From the IMG/VR virus record IMGVR_UViG_3300031211_000007, positions 1 to 52,664 of that record: 52,664 bases of DNA; one strand, 5' to 3'. Shown one piece after another: positions 12,998-20,983 of the stretch (the stretch's first letter is position 1; each line of letters opens with the position of its first letter). A program made the translations under genes and the position numbers. This DNA comes from a virus. The notes under the pieces are model-generated. The model ran no database searches and had not been told where the DNA came from. It saw nothing but the letters and a program-made list of their open reading frames with translations.

Positions 12998-13391
12998 TAA
13001 TCCATCTGATTAATAATTTACCTTCCACCTCTACATTAAAATCAGCGTCACCCATATCATCTACAGGTACCTCGAAATTAACTGTTTGTTCTTTTAGGTC
13101 GGCGTAGTAATATGCAACACCTTTCCTAATAAATCTAAGTCTGGCTTTAGGTTTTTGTTTATGTGAACTACCCACCCACGCCAGAGGCGATGGGATGGGC
13201 TTCGGAGGTCATAGACTCACCTAATGGCAACGCCTTACTCCGTTTTTGTTTTATATCCGAGTCAGTTCCTGAACCAGATAGTATTGGTTAATCATTACCT
13301 TTGTCGCTTACATCCCACCCACGTAAAAGCGATGGGTGGGTTTTACGCTCCGTTTATATAAATCTTTTTTAATTTCATTCTTATTCTCCAT
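12978..13391 (-). pseudogene. Small gene split by a 190-bp IS-derived insertion
   Basis: The 5' part is M-E-N-K-N-E-I-K-K-D-L-Y-K from ATG 13391. The 3' part resumes at about 13157 with Q-K-P-K-A-R-L-R-F and runs to a stop at 12978. Removing the insertion together with one copy of the flanking TTTAT repeat joins them in frame as D-L-Y-K-Q-K-P-K-A, giving about 73 aa. A GTG inside the IS end (13175) could still start a 65-aa product lacking the native N-terminus. The product is basic at first and acidic later; function unknown. It precedes the receiver-domain gene. Confidence 0.75.
13163..13352 (-). mobile_element. 190-bp MITE-like IS200/IS605 derivative
   Basis: The insertion is bounded by TTTAT at 13158-13162 and 13353-13357. 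On the minus strand it has a left end with a perfect 8-bp hairpin (CCCACCCA/TGGGTGGG with an 11-base loop, about 13312-13338) and, at 13163-13203, a right end identical to that of the 11517-12035 remnant. About 105 bases of internal sequence show no ORF. It lacks TnpA and TnpB, so it would need a helper. It interrupts the gene at 12978-13391. Confidence 0.85.
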
Positions 13392-13405
13392 ATTATTTGT
13401 TATTT

Positions 13406-13573
13406 ATGAAACTTTTAGCTAAAGTATTTGATAGGTTTACTAACCCTTTTCTTGAATCAGGGTTTTTTAGCATCCTTGTTGTGTCAGTTATATTTGGGTT
13501 ATTAATCAAGGCCACGTATATCTTCTCAGCTAAACTTTCCATATATTATTTTAAACAAATATATCGAAAATAA
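13406..13573 (+). CDS. Single-pass membrane protein, 55 aa
   Basis: The ORF begins M-K-L-L-A-K-V-F-D-R and has one hydrophobic segment (about residues 20-40) and a basic tail. It is the only plus-strand gene here, starting 14 bases from the divergent start of the IS-split gene. No family recognised. Probably real, given a balanced ORF with a positive-charged N-terminus before the membrane segment. Confidence 0.5.
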   Translation: MKLLAKVFDRFTNPFLESGFFSILVVSVIFGLLIKATYIFSAKLSIYYFKQIYRK

Positions 13574-13590
13574 ATTAATTAAACAAGTTT

Positions 13591-14316
13591 TTAGTGACCT
13601 CTGTTTGAAATTAGGTAGTTTGGTGATATTCTACTGAACCCTAGTTTGTTCCAGAATTCAATGCTTGCTGACTTAGGGGCTACAAGGATAGAGTTAGCAT
13701 CCTTAAATAAAGGCCATAGTTCATTTACCGCTTGAGATATTATGTGTAATTCCTCGTACTCCTTTTTAAATTTAATACCTGTGATTTCTATGACATCCTT
13801 TTTAGTAGGCGACGGAGATACTACTATTAAACCAGCTTTCCTACCGTTATAATTAACTAAAACGTTTATAGATTCTGGATTTTCGTCAACCACCTTTAGG
13901 TCAACATCTTCTCTAAGAAACTTTTTAATGACTTTCTTTGTGGATTCATTTGTAGCTTCTTCCATCTTTTTAAGTTTGGTATAGTACTTAGGGTCTTCAA
14001 ATATGTGGTCTTTTGCTATCTCGTATGCAACGTTTTTATCTGAAGTGTGTTCCATTTCTACCTTAACGCCAGCTTTAATTTCATCGTTGATTACGTTTAC
14101 TGGTACTTGGTGTTTCTTAGCAATATCTTGAACTGGTAAATTATCGGCCAAACCACCTATGACTTTATTTTTATCCTTAGGGTCATCCTCACCTTTATCT
14201 TGAATAGGCTTTTTGTTAGGGCCGCCACCGATTATATTGTTTTTAGATTCTTTATCTTTAACTGGTTTATCGGTTGGTAGGTTATTTATGTCCTTAGATT
14301 TACTTTCGTTTTTCAT
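13591..14316 (-). CDS. DUF5661-like and GNAT-like protein, 241 aa
   Basis: Residues 1-65 are low-complexity and charged (repeated N-K-K/P-V-K-D-K and I-G-G elements). Residues about 66-120 carry M-E-H-T-S-D-K-N-V-A-Y-E-I-A-K-D-H and P-K-Y-Y-T-K-L-K-K-M-E, the pattern of DUF5661 in phage and environmental proteins. Residues about 140-241 resemble an acetyltransferase fold ending A-S-I-E-F-W-N-K-L-G-F-S, typical of the last GNAT motif. The combination recurs in large phage virion-associated proteins (from memory). It follows a terminator and a TATTTATT motif on the minus strand. Confidence 0.7.
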   Translation of the reverse strand: MKNESKSKDINNLPTDKPVKDKESKNNIIGGGPNKKPIQDKGEDDPKDKNKVIGGLADNLPVQDIAKKHQVPVNVINDEIKAGVKVEMEHTSDKNVAYEIAKDHIFEDPKYYTKLKKMEEATNESTKKVIKKFLREDVDLKVVDENPESINVLVNYNGRKAGLIVVSPSPTKKDVIEITGIKFKKEYEELHIISQAVNELWPLFKDANSILVAPKSASIEFWNKLGFSRISPNYLISNRGH

Positions 14317-14345
14317 AATATATACTTTTAATTCTTTATCACATT

Positions 14346-14353
14346 AATAAATA
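14346..14353 (-). promoter_or_regulatory. TATTTATT late-promoter candidate
   Basis: Minus-strand TATTTATT lies 29 bases before ATG 14316 and immediately after the terminator of the Clp gene, where a new promoter is needed. Confidence 0.5.
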
Positions 14354-14356
14354 CTA

Positions 14357-14380
14357 AAAAACCCGCTAAAAGCGGGTTTT
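14357..14380 (-). terminator. Terminator after the Clp-like gene
   Basis: A perfect 10-bp stem AAAACCCGCT (14357-14366) with AGCGGGTTTT (14371-14380), with A/T runs on both sides. It lies 14 bases past the stop at 14394 on the minus strand. Confidence 0.88.
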
Positions 14381-14393
14381 TGTTTTAAAGTAT

Positions 14394-17300
14394 TTATTTA
14401 GGATTACTAACCTTTGTCTTAATGCCACTCTTGGCGGTGTAAGATAGTTTGATATTACCACCTTCTTTTAGGTTACCATCCATAACCTCATCAGTTATAG
14501 GGTCCTCAACGTACTTCTGAATTGCTTTCTTAAGTGGTCTAGCACCATATTCTTTATGATACCCCTCTTTAGCAATGTAATCCATAGCACTCTTATTCAC
14601 TTGCAAGTAATAATTTAACTCGCTTACCCTACTTTTAACAATATCAATTTCGTTTTTAATTATTTCATTGATATCTGTTTGTTTAAGTGAATTAAAGATG
14701 ATTGTTTCATCTATCCTATTTAAAAATTCAGGTTTAAATTTATCTTTTAAAGCCTTTTGAATTATTGATTTAGCACGTTCTTCCTCGTTTATAATAGAGT
14801 TCTTGGTCTCAAAACCAATGCCCTTACCAAAATTACTTAACTCTCTAACACCAATGTTAGAAGTCATAATAATGATTGTATTCTTAAAGTCTACCTTCCT
14901 ATCATTACTGTCAGTTAAATAACCTTCATCTAGAAGCTGTAACATTAAGTTGAAGATGTCTTCATGGGCTTTCTCAATTTCATCAAATAAGATTACAGAA
15001 TAAGGTCTACGTCTAACTGCTTCAGTAAGTTTACCCCCTTCTCCGTATCCAACATAACCTGGGGGTGCTCCAATTAATTTAGTCATGGAGAATTTTTCCA
15101 TGTACTCTGACATATCTACCTTTATTAAGGATTCTTTATCACCGAATACCTGTTCAGCAATTACTTTAGATAGATGTGTTTTACCTACACCTGTTGGACC
15201 TAAGAAGATAAAAGAACCCATTGGTTTATATGCGTTTCTAATACCTAATCTACTTCTTCTAATACATTTAGATATCTTACTAACTGCCTTATCTTGACCG
15301 ATAACGATATCTTTCAAGTCTTTCTCAAGGTTCTTAAGAGTGTTGGCCTCTACTGACGTCAATTTGGTTAATGGGATACCTGTCATAGTTGATATTACAG
15401 TTTCTACCATTTCACTAGTTATCTCCGTAAAGTTAACTTCATTATTATTTTCCCACTCAAACATCATGTTTTCAAGCTCTGTCTCTAACTTTAATCTATC
15501 GTTTTTAAGCTTAGCGGCATCTTCAAAGTCTTGCTGTTTGATGACAGCTTTCATCTCTTCTTGAATATCAACTATCTTATCCCTTATAGTTTTTATTTTT
15601 TTAGGTAGCTTAACGTCTATGTTGGTAAACGCACCAGTTTCATCCATTATATCAATGGCCTTGTCTGGCATAGCTCTATCAGACACATACCTGTCAGCTA
15701 ATTTGATAATTAGGTCAATGACCTTATCACTGTACTTAACTTTATGATAATTTTCGTAATTATCTTTTATGTTGGTTAGAATATCTTTAGTCTCGTCTAA
15801 AGATGGTTCTCTAACTAGAACTTCTTGAAACCTTCTTGTTAAAGCACCGTCAGTTTCAATATTTTCACGATATTCATCCAATGTTGTAGCACCTATGATT
15901 TGAATTTCACCTCTAGCTAAAGCTGGTTTAAAAATATTAGATGCGTCTAGCGCTCCTGATGCGCCACCAGCACCTACTATGGTGTGTAACTCATCAATAA
16001 ACAAAACAACATCGGTGTTGTCTTTAAGTTCTTCTAAAATAGCTTTCATTCTCTCTTCAAATTGACCACGGTACTTAGTACCTGCAACAATAGAAGCTAA
16101 ATCTAATGAGAATATGCGCTTACCTAATAATGGTTTAGGTGCGTCACCACTGTTTATTAATAAGGCCAAACCTTCTACTATTGATGTGTTATGAGTCACA
16201 ACATAATTATCCGTGACATATAAGTGGTTCTCATCTTCAATTTTAATACACTTAGCCTCTTTAACACCAATAAAATTAATATCGGTAATATTATTTTTAA
16301 GAGTGTCTGAATATTGATAATTTAATGGAAGTCGCTCTATTTTTCTTTGTAACCTAAATAAATTTCTAGGGGTTTTATACCTAATTGTTAAAACGTAAGA
16401 TAATTGCCCTTTTTTACGTTCATCTTTATAAGTGAAAAAAGTTTGTTTTTCTTTAATTTTTGCTACACCACCTATAGACCAAATTAATTCTTGAATATCT
16501 TTTATTAATTGTTGACTAACACTAGAATATTGAATTGTACCTGTTTCTGTTACCGTACCATCTGAATCTAACAACCCTTGTAATAAACTAATTTTTTGAT
16601 TAAAAGAACCATTTTTATATTTTTCTGGTATAAATTTGGTTTCAGATTTTGTTTCAGTCAAATTTAATGAATTTGTTTCTTTTAATAATGGATGTACCCT
16701 ATCATTCTTATAATGTCTAGTTCTAGCCTCTAAATATTTAGAATCACTTAAACCTAATCTATAAGAATTTGTTTTATTTTTAACTTTATTTAAGTTTAAT
16801 TGATAATCCTCACCAATTATTTCACTTACTAACTCAGGGATTTCAATATCAGCACTTGTAAATGATAATTCACTTTTACCAAAATGACCATCACCCAATA
16901 ATAACCCCATTAAATATGGGTCAATTATATAATTCTTATTATTTTCAATTTTAGAAAAGAGTTGATTTGATACTAAAGGAATTTTCAGTTCATAATTAGT
17001 GTTTTCGATTTTATCCTTTATATCAAGGGTATTGATAGTTGACCATGTGTGGTTTCTATTTTCGCCTTTTGGAATTCCATATACTTGCCATAAATGTTCA
17101 CCACATGCTTCAGTACTCCTACCATCTTTAAATGTTATTTGATAAATATCTTTCTCACCTTGTGGATAGGTACCAATTACCTTAGTTACGTCACCATTAG
17201 GTGTTAAAACATCATCACCAACTTCTATTTCACCCATAGTAGTCCAACCATTAGGTGTAAGTATTTTAGCTGTTAGAGGTTGTGCCTTACCCACACCAGC

Positions 17301-17972
17301 TTCACCAATCAGCACTGGGTTATTTTTCTTTCTTCTAGATAATATTGCTGTGACTCTTCTAATCTCATCACCTCTGCCCACAACTGGGTCGATTCTGTTT
17401 TCGGATGCTGCTCTAGAGATATCTCTACAAAAATTATCTAGTACTTCAGTTTTAGAAGAGTTTTTGGATTTTCTTTTTTTAGGGTTATTAAGTGGAATGT
17501 TCTCAAACTCACTATCGGTTGGTTCATTTATGTTGTTTTCGGGTTCCATTAGTAATTGTTTAAAAGTTTTATAATTCATTTTAAGTTTATTGAACGATTT
17601 TTGTGCATCACACTTCGTTTTAAGTAGCGCTAACATCAAATGCTTTTCTGAGATAAGATTCTCATTCATATTATCACACTCTTTCTTCATTTGATTGATT
17701 AAAAACTTAGTAGACTCACTAGGTAATATCTCTGGTGAAGAACTATAAGCTTTATTTGTATTTATAACACTATTAGTTAAGAGTGAATCAACTTGGTCAA
17801 ATAAACTTTCAATATTGAAATTCGCATTCATCAATATTTGATAAACAGCATTGTCGGCATGTAAAATAATCGATAAGGTTATGTGCTCTGGTCTTATTTT
17901 ATTGTCTTCATAATCTTTAGCACTACTCATAGCACCTCTCATAATTTCACTTAACGTTTTATTGAATTTCAT
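14394..17972 (-). CDS. clpC: ClpC-like AAA+ unfoldase with an intein in its first Walker A motif
   Basis: 1192 aa before splicing, about 826 after removing the 366-aa intein. Order: Clp N domain (about 1-140), linker, AAA+ module 1 with V-V-G-R and G-E-A-G-V-G-K (223-229) interrupted by the intein and resumed by T-S-I-V-E-G-L, Walker B F-I-D-E, a UVR-like coiled-coil (Q-D-F-E-D-A-A-K-L-K), then AAA+ module 2 with G-P-T-G-V-G-K-T, F-D-E-I-E-K-A-H and the G-Y-V-G pore loop. A G-I-G-F loop matches the ClpP-docking loop position of ClpC/ClpA. It would unfold substrates for host ClpP (inference). It is driven by a host-type promoter, so expression is probably early. Confidence 0.93.
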   Translation of the reverse strand: MKFNKTLSEIMRGAMSSAKDYEDNKIRPEHITLSIILHADNAVYQILMNANFNIESLFDQVDSLLTNSVINTNKAYSSSPEILPSESTKFLINQMKKECDNMNENLISEKHLMLALLKTKCDAQKSFNKLKMNYKTFKQLLMEPENNINEPTDSEFENIPLNNPKKRKSKNSSKTEVLDNFCRDISRAASENRIDPVVGRGDEIRRVTAILSRRKKNNPVLIGEAGVGKAQPLTAKILTPNGWTTMGEIEVGDDVLTPNGDVTKVIGTYPQGEKDIYQITFKDGRSTEACGEHLWQVYGIPKGENRNHTWSTINTLDIKDKIENTNYELKIPLVSNQLFSKIENNKNYIIDPYLMGLLLGDGHFGKSELSFTSADIEIPELVSEIIGEDYQLNLNKVKNKTNSYRLGLSDSKYLEARTRHYKNDRVHPLLKETNSLNLTETKSETKFIPEKYKNGSFNQKISLLQGLLDSDGTVTETGTIQYSSVSQQLIKDIQELIWSIGGVAKIKEKQTFFTYKDERKKGQLSYVLTIRYKTPRNLFRLQRKIERLPLNYQYSDTLKNNITDINFIGVKEAKCIKIEDENHLYVTDNYVVTHNTSIVEGLALLINSGDAPKPLLGKRIFSLDLASIVAGTKYRGQFEERMKAILEELKDNTDVVLFIDELHTIVGAGGASGALDASNIFKPALARGEIQIIGATTLDEYRENIETDGALTRRFQEVLVREPSLDETKDILTNIKDNYENYHKVKYSDKVIDLIIKLADRYVSDRAMPDKAIDIMDETGAFTNIDVKLPKKIKTIRDKIVDIQEEMKAVIKQQDFEDAAKLKNDRLKLETELENMMFEWENNNEVNFTEITSEMVETVISTMTGIPLTKLTSVEANTLKNLEKDLKDIVIGQDKAVSKISKCIRRSRLGIRNAYKPMGSFIFLGPTGVGKTHLSKVIAEQVFGDKESLIKVDMSEYMEKFSMTKLIGAPPGYVGYGEGGKLTEAVRRRPYSVILFDEIEKAHEDIFNLMLQLLDEGYLTDSNDRKVDFKNTIIIMTSNIGVRELSNFGKGIGFETKNSIINEEERAKSIIQKALKDKFKPEFLNRIDETIIFNSLKQTDINEIIKNEIDIVKSRVSELNYYLQVNKSAMDYIAKEGYHKEYGARPLKKAIQKYVEDPITDEVMDGNLKEGGNIKLSYTAKSGIKTKVSNPK
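16188..17285 (-). other. Class 3-type intein with LAGLIDADG endonuclease in the Clp gene
   Basis: Residues A230-N595 of the precursor (366 aa). The first residue is Ala, not Cys or Ser; G-W-T-T-M-G-E follows. Block B reads C-G-E-H-L-W (W at intein residue 66), block F K-C-I-K-I and block G V-V-T-H-N followed by +1 Thr. Trp, Cys and Thr at these places are the W-C-T hallmark of class 3 inteins, which use an internal Cys as first nucleophile. Two LAGLIDADG motifs (L-L-L-G-D-G-H at 357-363, L-L-D-S-D-G at 467-472) indicate a homing endonuclease. Splicing restores G-V-G-K-T. Confidence 0.9.
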
Positions 17973-17995
17973 CTATATATGTTATTTGTTCAAGG

Positions 17996-18025
17996 CAAAG
18001 ATACATAAATTATTCCAAAAAACAA
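17996..18025 (-). promoter_or_regulatory. Host-type promoter for the Clp gene
   Basis: Minus-strand TTG (18023-18025), 19 bases, TATCTTTG (17996-18003), 23 bases before ATG 17972. It faces away from the promoter at 18027-18057. Confidence 0.75.
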
Positions 18026-18026
18026 G

Positions 18027-18057
18027 TTGTTTTCTCTTTCATTTTATAGTATATTTG
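18027..18057 (+). promoter_or_regulatory. Host-type promoter for the KTSC-thyA unit
   Basis: TTG (18027-18029), 20 bases, TATATTTG (18050-18057), 18 bases before ATG 18076. Its -33 element is one base away from the -33 element of the divergent Clp promoter. Confidence 0.7.
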
Positions 18058-18075
18058 ATTTAAAATAGAAATAAT

Positions 18076-18513
18076 ATGTTAATAAAAAAGAAAGTGGATG
18101 GTGATATTGTAAGAAGTCATTACAAGTCATCTAATTTGCTGGTCTCTGAATACGACCAGACTAACAAGGATTTAACCATTACATTTAAAAACGGTGGTCA
18201 GTATAAATACATAGATGTATCACCTACTGATTATATGCGTTTTGAATTGGCTGACAGTCAAGGTAAGGTTCTGAATTCAAAAATAAAACCTAATTATAAA
18301 TTTGAAAATCTTGGTAAGGTTGATGTATCATTGATGATTGAAGAAATTAACAAGGTTGATAACGAAGAAAAGAAAGAATATCAAGGTGTTGTGATATCTG
18401 CAATGAAAGGTATGATTCAAGATTGGGATGATAATGATGAAGAATTCTCAGACGCTAAACTTGATAAGGTTGTTAAATTTATTGAAAAGTATAAAGAAAA
18501 AATAAATTCATGA
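18076..18513 (+). CDS. KTSC-domain protein, 145 aa
   Basis: Residues about 14-75 match the KTSC pattern: S-S-N-L, Y-D, L-T-I-T-F-K-N-G-G-Q-Y-K-Y, a V-S-P-x-x-Y segment, then A-D-S-Q-G-K-V-L-N-S-K-I-K-P-N-Y. The domain is named after a Lys-tRNA synthetase fusion and occurs widely in phages and plasmids; its molecular role is not settled. An acidic C-terminal helical tail follows. The stop overlaps the next ATG (ATGA), so translation of the 54-aa gene is coupled. It is the first gene of the unit that includes thymidylate synthase. Confidence 0.82.
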   Translation: MLIKKKVDGDIVRSHYKSSNLLVSEYDQTNKDLTITFKNGGQYKYIDVSPTDYMRFELADSQGKVLNSKIKPNYKFENLGKVDVSLMIEEINKVDNEEKKEYQGVVISAMKGMIQDWDDNDEEFSDAKLDKVVKFIEKYKEKINS

Positions 18514-18674
18514 TAGATACGGAATGGTTATATCAATATTTAGAAGAAGAATCTTTACATTATTTAACTCAGCACGACCCATATGATGGGGTTGTTAGTG
18601 AATTTTATTTCAATACTTTTGCTGAGATAGACCATTATGTTGAGAAGTATAACATACCAGTTACATTAAAATAG
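18510..18674 (+). CDS. Hypothetical protein, 54 aa
   Basis: The ORF starts in an ATGA overlap with the KTSC stop and ends with TAG 4 bases before the thyA ATG. It begins M-I-D-T-E-W-L-Y-Q-Y and is strongly acidic and aromatic, with no recognised motif. The tight coupling on both sides supports it as a real gene. Confidence 0.65.
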   Translation: MIDTEWLYQYLEEESLHYLTQHDPYDGVVSEFYFNTFAEIDHYVEKYNIPVTLK

Positions 18675-18678
18675 AAAT

Positions 18679-19740
18679 ATGAACAATAGAATAGATTACG
18701 AATACATAGACTTAATTAATGACATTTTCGTTAACGGTAGAGAAAAAGGTGATAGAACTGGAACTGGAACTAAGTCTGTTTTTGGTCGAGAGATAAGGCA
18801 TAATATGGCTGACGGTTTCCCTCTGTTGACAACCAAGAAAATGCCATTTAGGATTTTAGTAACAGAGTTAATATGGTTCCTAAAGGGTGATACTAACATA
18901 AGGTATTTAGTTGATAACGGTTGTAATATTTGGAACGGCGATGCCTACAAAGGATGGGTTAGAGGCATTAAAGACACCTATACTGAAAAATCTGAACTAA
19001 GGGAAATTGACTGTTTTTTAAAAGGTGACGGTAAAGCACCGTCCTTTTTATTAACTCAGAAAGAGTTTCTTAATAAAATAAAAACGGACAATGATTTCGC
19101 TAAGAAATATGGAGAGCTAGGACCCATATATGGTGGCCAGTGGAGAAAGTGGGGTGATGAAAACATTGACCAAATAAAAGATTTAATACATAATCTTAAA
19201 ACAAACCCAGACTCTAGGAGGCTTATGGTTAACGCTTGGAATGTAAGTGATATTGGTGATATGACATTACCGCCATGTCATTATGGTTTTCAAGCGTATA
19301 CTAGAGAATTAAGTGATAAAGAGAGGATAGGGTACCTTGGTAATAATGTAGCAGACATTAATCTTGCGCCAGTTGAGGACTTGATTAGGTTTTGTGACGA
19401 GAATAACGTTCCTACTAGAGCAATTTCATTAAAATGGAATCAACGTTCAGTTGATACATTTTTGGGCTTACCCTTTAATATTGCTTCTTATGCATTATTA
19501 TTACTTCTATTAAGTAAGGAAGTTAATATGGTACCTGAAGAGTTGATTGGTAGCTTAGGTGATGTCCATTTATATAGTAACCACATTACTCAAGCAAATG
19601 AGTTGGTAACAAGAATCCCTTTCGATTTACCTAGTGTCACAATAAACGACTCATTTGATATTGACAATTTAGGGTTTGGAGATTTTACTCTAAATGGTTA
19701 CGAAAGTCATTCTGCAATTAAAGCTCCTTTATCCAATTAA
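18679..19740 (+). CDS. thyA: Thymidylate synthase (ThyA type)
   Basis: Converts dUMP to dTMP using methylene-tetrahydrofolate. 353 aa, longer than the usual 264 because of insertions around residues 100-145. Diagnostic segments are R-T-G-T-G-T (folate/phosphate loop), L-P-P-C-H-Y-G-F-Q with catalytic Cys200, N-Q-R-S-V-D-T-F-L-G-L-P-F-N-I-A-S-Y and the C-terminal H-L-Y-S-N-H-I-x-Q. It belongs to the host-promoter unit with KTSC, consistent with early nucleotide metabolism for DNA synthesis. Thioredoxin at 7816 would serve the same pathway by supporting ribonucleotide reduction. Confidence 0.97.
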   Translation: MNNRIDYEYIDLINDIFVNGREKGDRTGTGTKSVFGREIRHNMADGFPLLTTKKMPFRILVTELIWFLKGDTNIRYLVDNGCNIWNGDAYKGWVRGIKDTYTEKSELREIDCFLKGDGKAPSFLLTQKEFLNKIKTDNDFAKKYGELGPIYGGQWRKWGDENIDQIKDLIHNLKTNPDSRRLMVNAWNVSDIGDMTLPPCHYGFQAYTRELSDKERIGYLGNNVADINLAPVEDLIRFCDENNVPTRAISLKWNQRSVDTFLGLPFNIASYALLLLLLSKEVNMVPEELIGSLGDVHLYSNHITQANELVTRIPFDLPSVTINDSFDIDNLGFGDFTLNGYESHSAIKAPLSN

Positions 19741-19804
19741 TACAATTATAAGGGTCTAAGGTTACATTACTTGCTCAAAATATTGATTTTAATATATTTT
19801 CATA

Positions 19805-19812
19805 TATTTATA
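19805..19812 (+). promoter_or_regulatory. TATTTATA late-promoter candidate
   Basis: CATATATTTATATAG, 17 bases before ATG 19830, at the start of the plus-strand head-gene region. Confidence 0.55.
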
Positions 19813-19829
19813 TAGTAAAAGGTATAATA

Positions 19830-20060
19830 ATGAGAAATCTTGAGCAAGTAATTCACCCTGCGGCTGATGCTAATTTTGATGAGTATGTTTATATTAAAGT
19901 GTACGCATCTAGCGCTGCTACGCCTACTATTAATGGCACAGAAGTCGGATTGATTGCAGGTGTAACTTTAGATATATTAGTCAAAACAATAAGTTCAACG
20001 GCTAATACTTTTGTAATAGGTTATAAGAAAATGATACCACCTAAAGTAATAAACGGATAA
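19830..20060 (+). CDS. Small probable virion protein, 76 aa
   Basis: Beta-rich, neutral protein (Y-V-Y-I-K-V-Y, T-P-T-I-N-G-T, F-V-I-G-Y-K-K) without Cys. It is the first gene after a late-type promoter and precedes the structural cluster. The appearance fits a head decoration or head-tail joining protein (inference from position and composition). No family recognised. Confidence 0.6.
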   Translation: MRNLEQVIHPAADANFDEYVYIKVYASSAATPTINGTEVGLIAGVTLDILVKTISSTANTFVIGYKKMIPPKVING

Positions 20061-20075
20061 AAAACAAAACAAATA

Positions 20076-20924
20076 ATGAAAAATAATATTAGACCAACTA
20101 GTTTAAAAGGTAATGACCAAATAAAAAGAATGAGAGGGTTAATGGGAATGGCACCTATTAATGAAGACACTAAAACTTCTGTCGTTGAATTAACTAAGAA
20201 AGGTCCTGATGGTAAAATTTATGGTATTGTTAGAGAGAACCATAAATATTTTATTAAAGTAACTGATAAATCTGAAAACTTAATCGCCGAGGATTTTAAT
20301 TACATCGGTGGTCTAAAGAATAAAACTGATAAGGCTTATGATAGTTACTCTCAAGCGACTAAACAATTAAACCTTAAGTTTATCAGTCTTAACGAAGCTT
20401 TAGGTAAAAAAGATTCTATCAACGTATTAAAAAATGACAGCTTACTAAACGAAAACTCTGATTGTTATTCGGAAAGCCCTAAACCTAGTCAACCTGACAC
20501 GCCACTTGGTACTGTTAAGACTATGGGTGGTAATGAAGGTCATGATGAAGAAATTGCTTCTGATAATGACACCGTTAAAGAATATGGTGACAGCATCAAT
20601 GAAAAAGCTGAAAAAGATGATGAGTATAAAAAACTATTCAACGCTGAGCTAAAGAAAATGGGTCACGAACCAGAAGACTTTGGTAAGCTTTCTGATAAAG
20701 AGAAAAAAGATTTATTTGATACGCTTGATAAAAAGTGGGATTCTGATAAAGAAAAAAAATACTCTGATTCTGACGCAGAGGAAAATGTTGAATTAAGTGA
20801 AAGTGAAAAAGCTATTGACGCTATCATTCTTGAAATGATAGGTGAGTCTACAAATGGCCTTAAGATTACTACAGCTATTAATAACATTATTAAAGGTGAA
20901 GGTAATTCAAAAAAAAAAGCATAG
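20076..20924 (+). CDS. Probable head-associated protein, 282 aa, with -1 frameshift site at its end
   Basis: Residues about 40-110 look globular (S-V-V-E-L-T-K-K, then Y-F-I-K-V-T-D-K-S-E-N-L-I-A-E-D-F). The rest is highly charged and flexible. S-L-N-E-A and L-L-N-E-N sequences resemble prohead-protease sites of the L/I-x-E type. The zero frame stops just after ten A (20909-20918). A -1 shift there joins it without any stop to the frame holding the 20984 ORF, making a 637-aa protein. Either programmed slippage or a missing A explains it. It probably acts in the capsid interior. Confidence 0.7.
   Translation: MKNNIRPTSLKGNDQIKRMRGLMGMAPINEDTKTSVVELTKKGPDGKIYGIVRENHKYFIKVTDKSENLIAEDFNYIGGLKNKTDKAYDSYSQATKQLNLKFISLNEALGKKDSINVLKNDSLLNENSDCYSESPKPSQPDTPLGTVKTMGGNEGHDEEIASDNDTVKEYGDSINEKAEKDDEYKKLFNAELKKMGHEPEDFGKLSDKEKKDLFDTLDKKWDSDKEKKYSDSDAEENVELSESEKAIDAIILEMIGESTNGLKITTAINNIIKGEGNSKKKA
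20909..20918 (+). promoter_or_regulatory. A10 slippery run joining two ORFs
   Basis: Ten A followed by GC. The 0 frame ends TCA-AAA-AAA-AAA-GCA-TAG; the -1 frame reads through AGC-ATA-GCT-GAA and on to the ORF containing ATG 20984. The context equals that at 11302-11311. Confidence 0.6.
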
Positions 20925-20983
20925 CTGAAACTAAATATAAGTTAAAACTTGATGACCCATCTCCTGAGCCAGAAGCTAATGAG

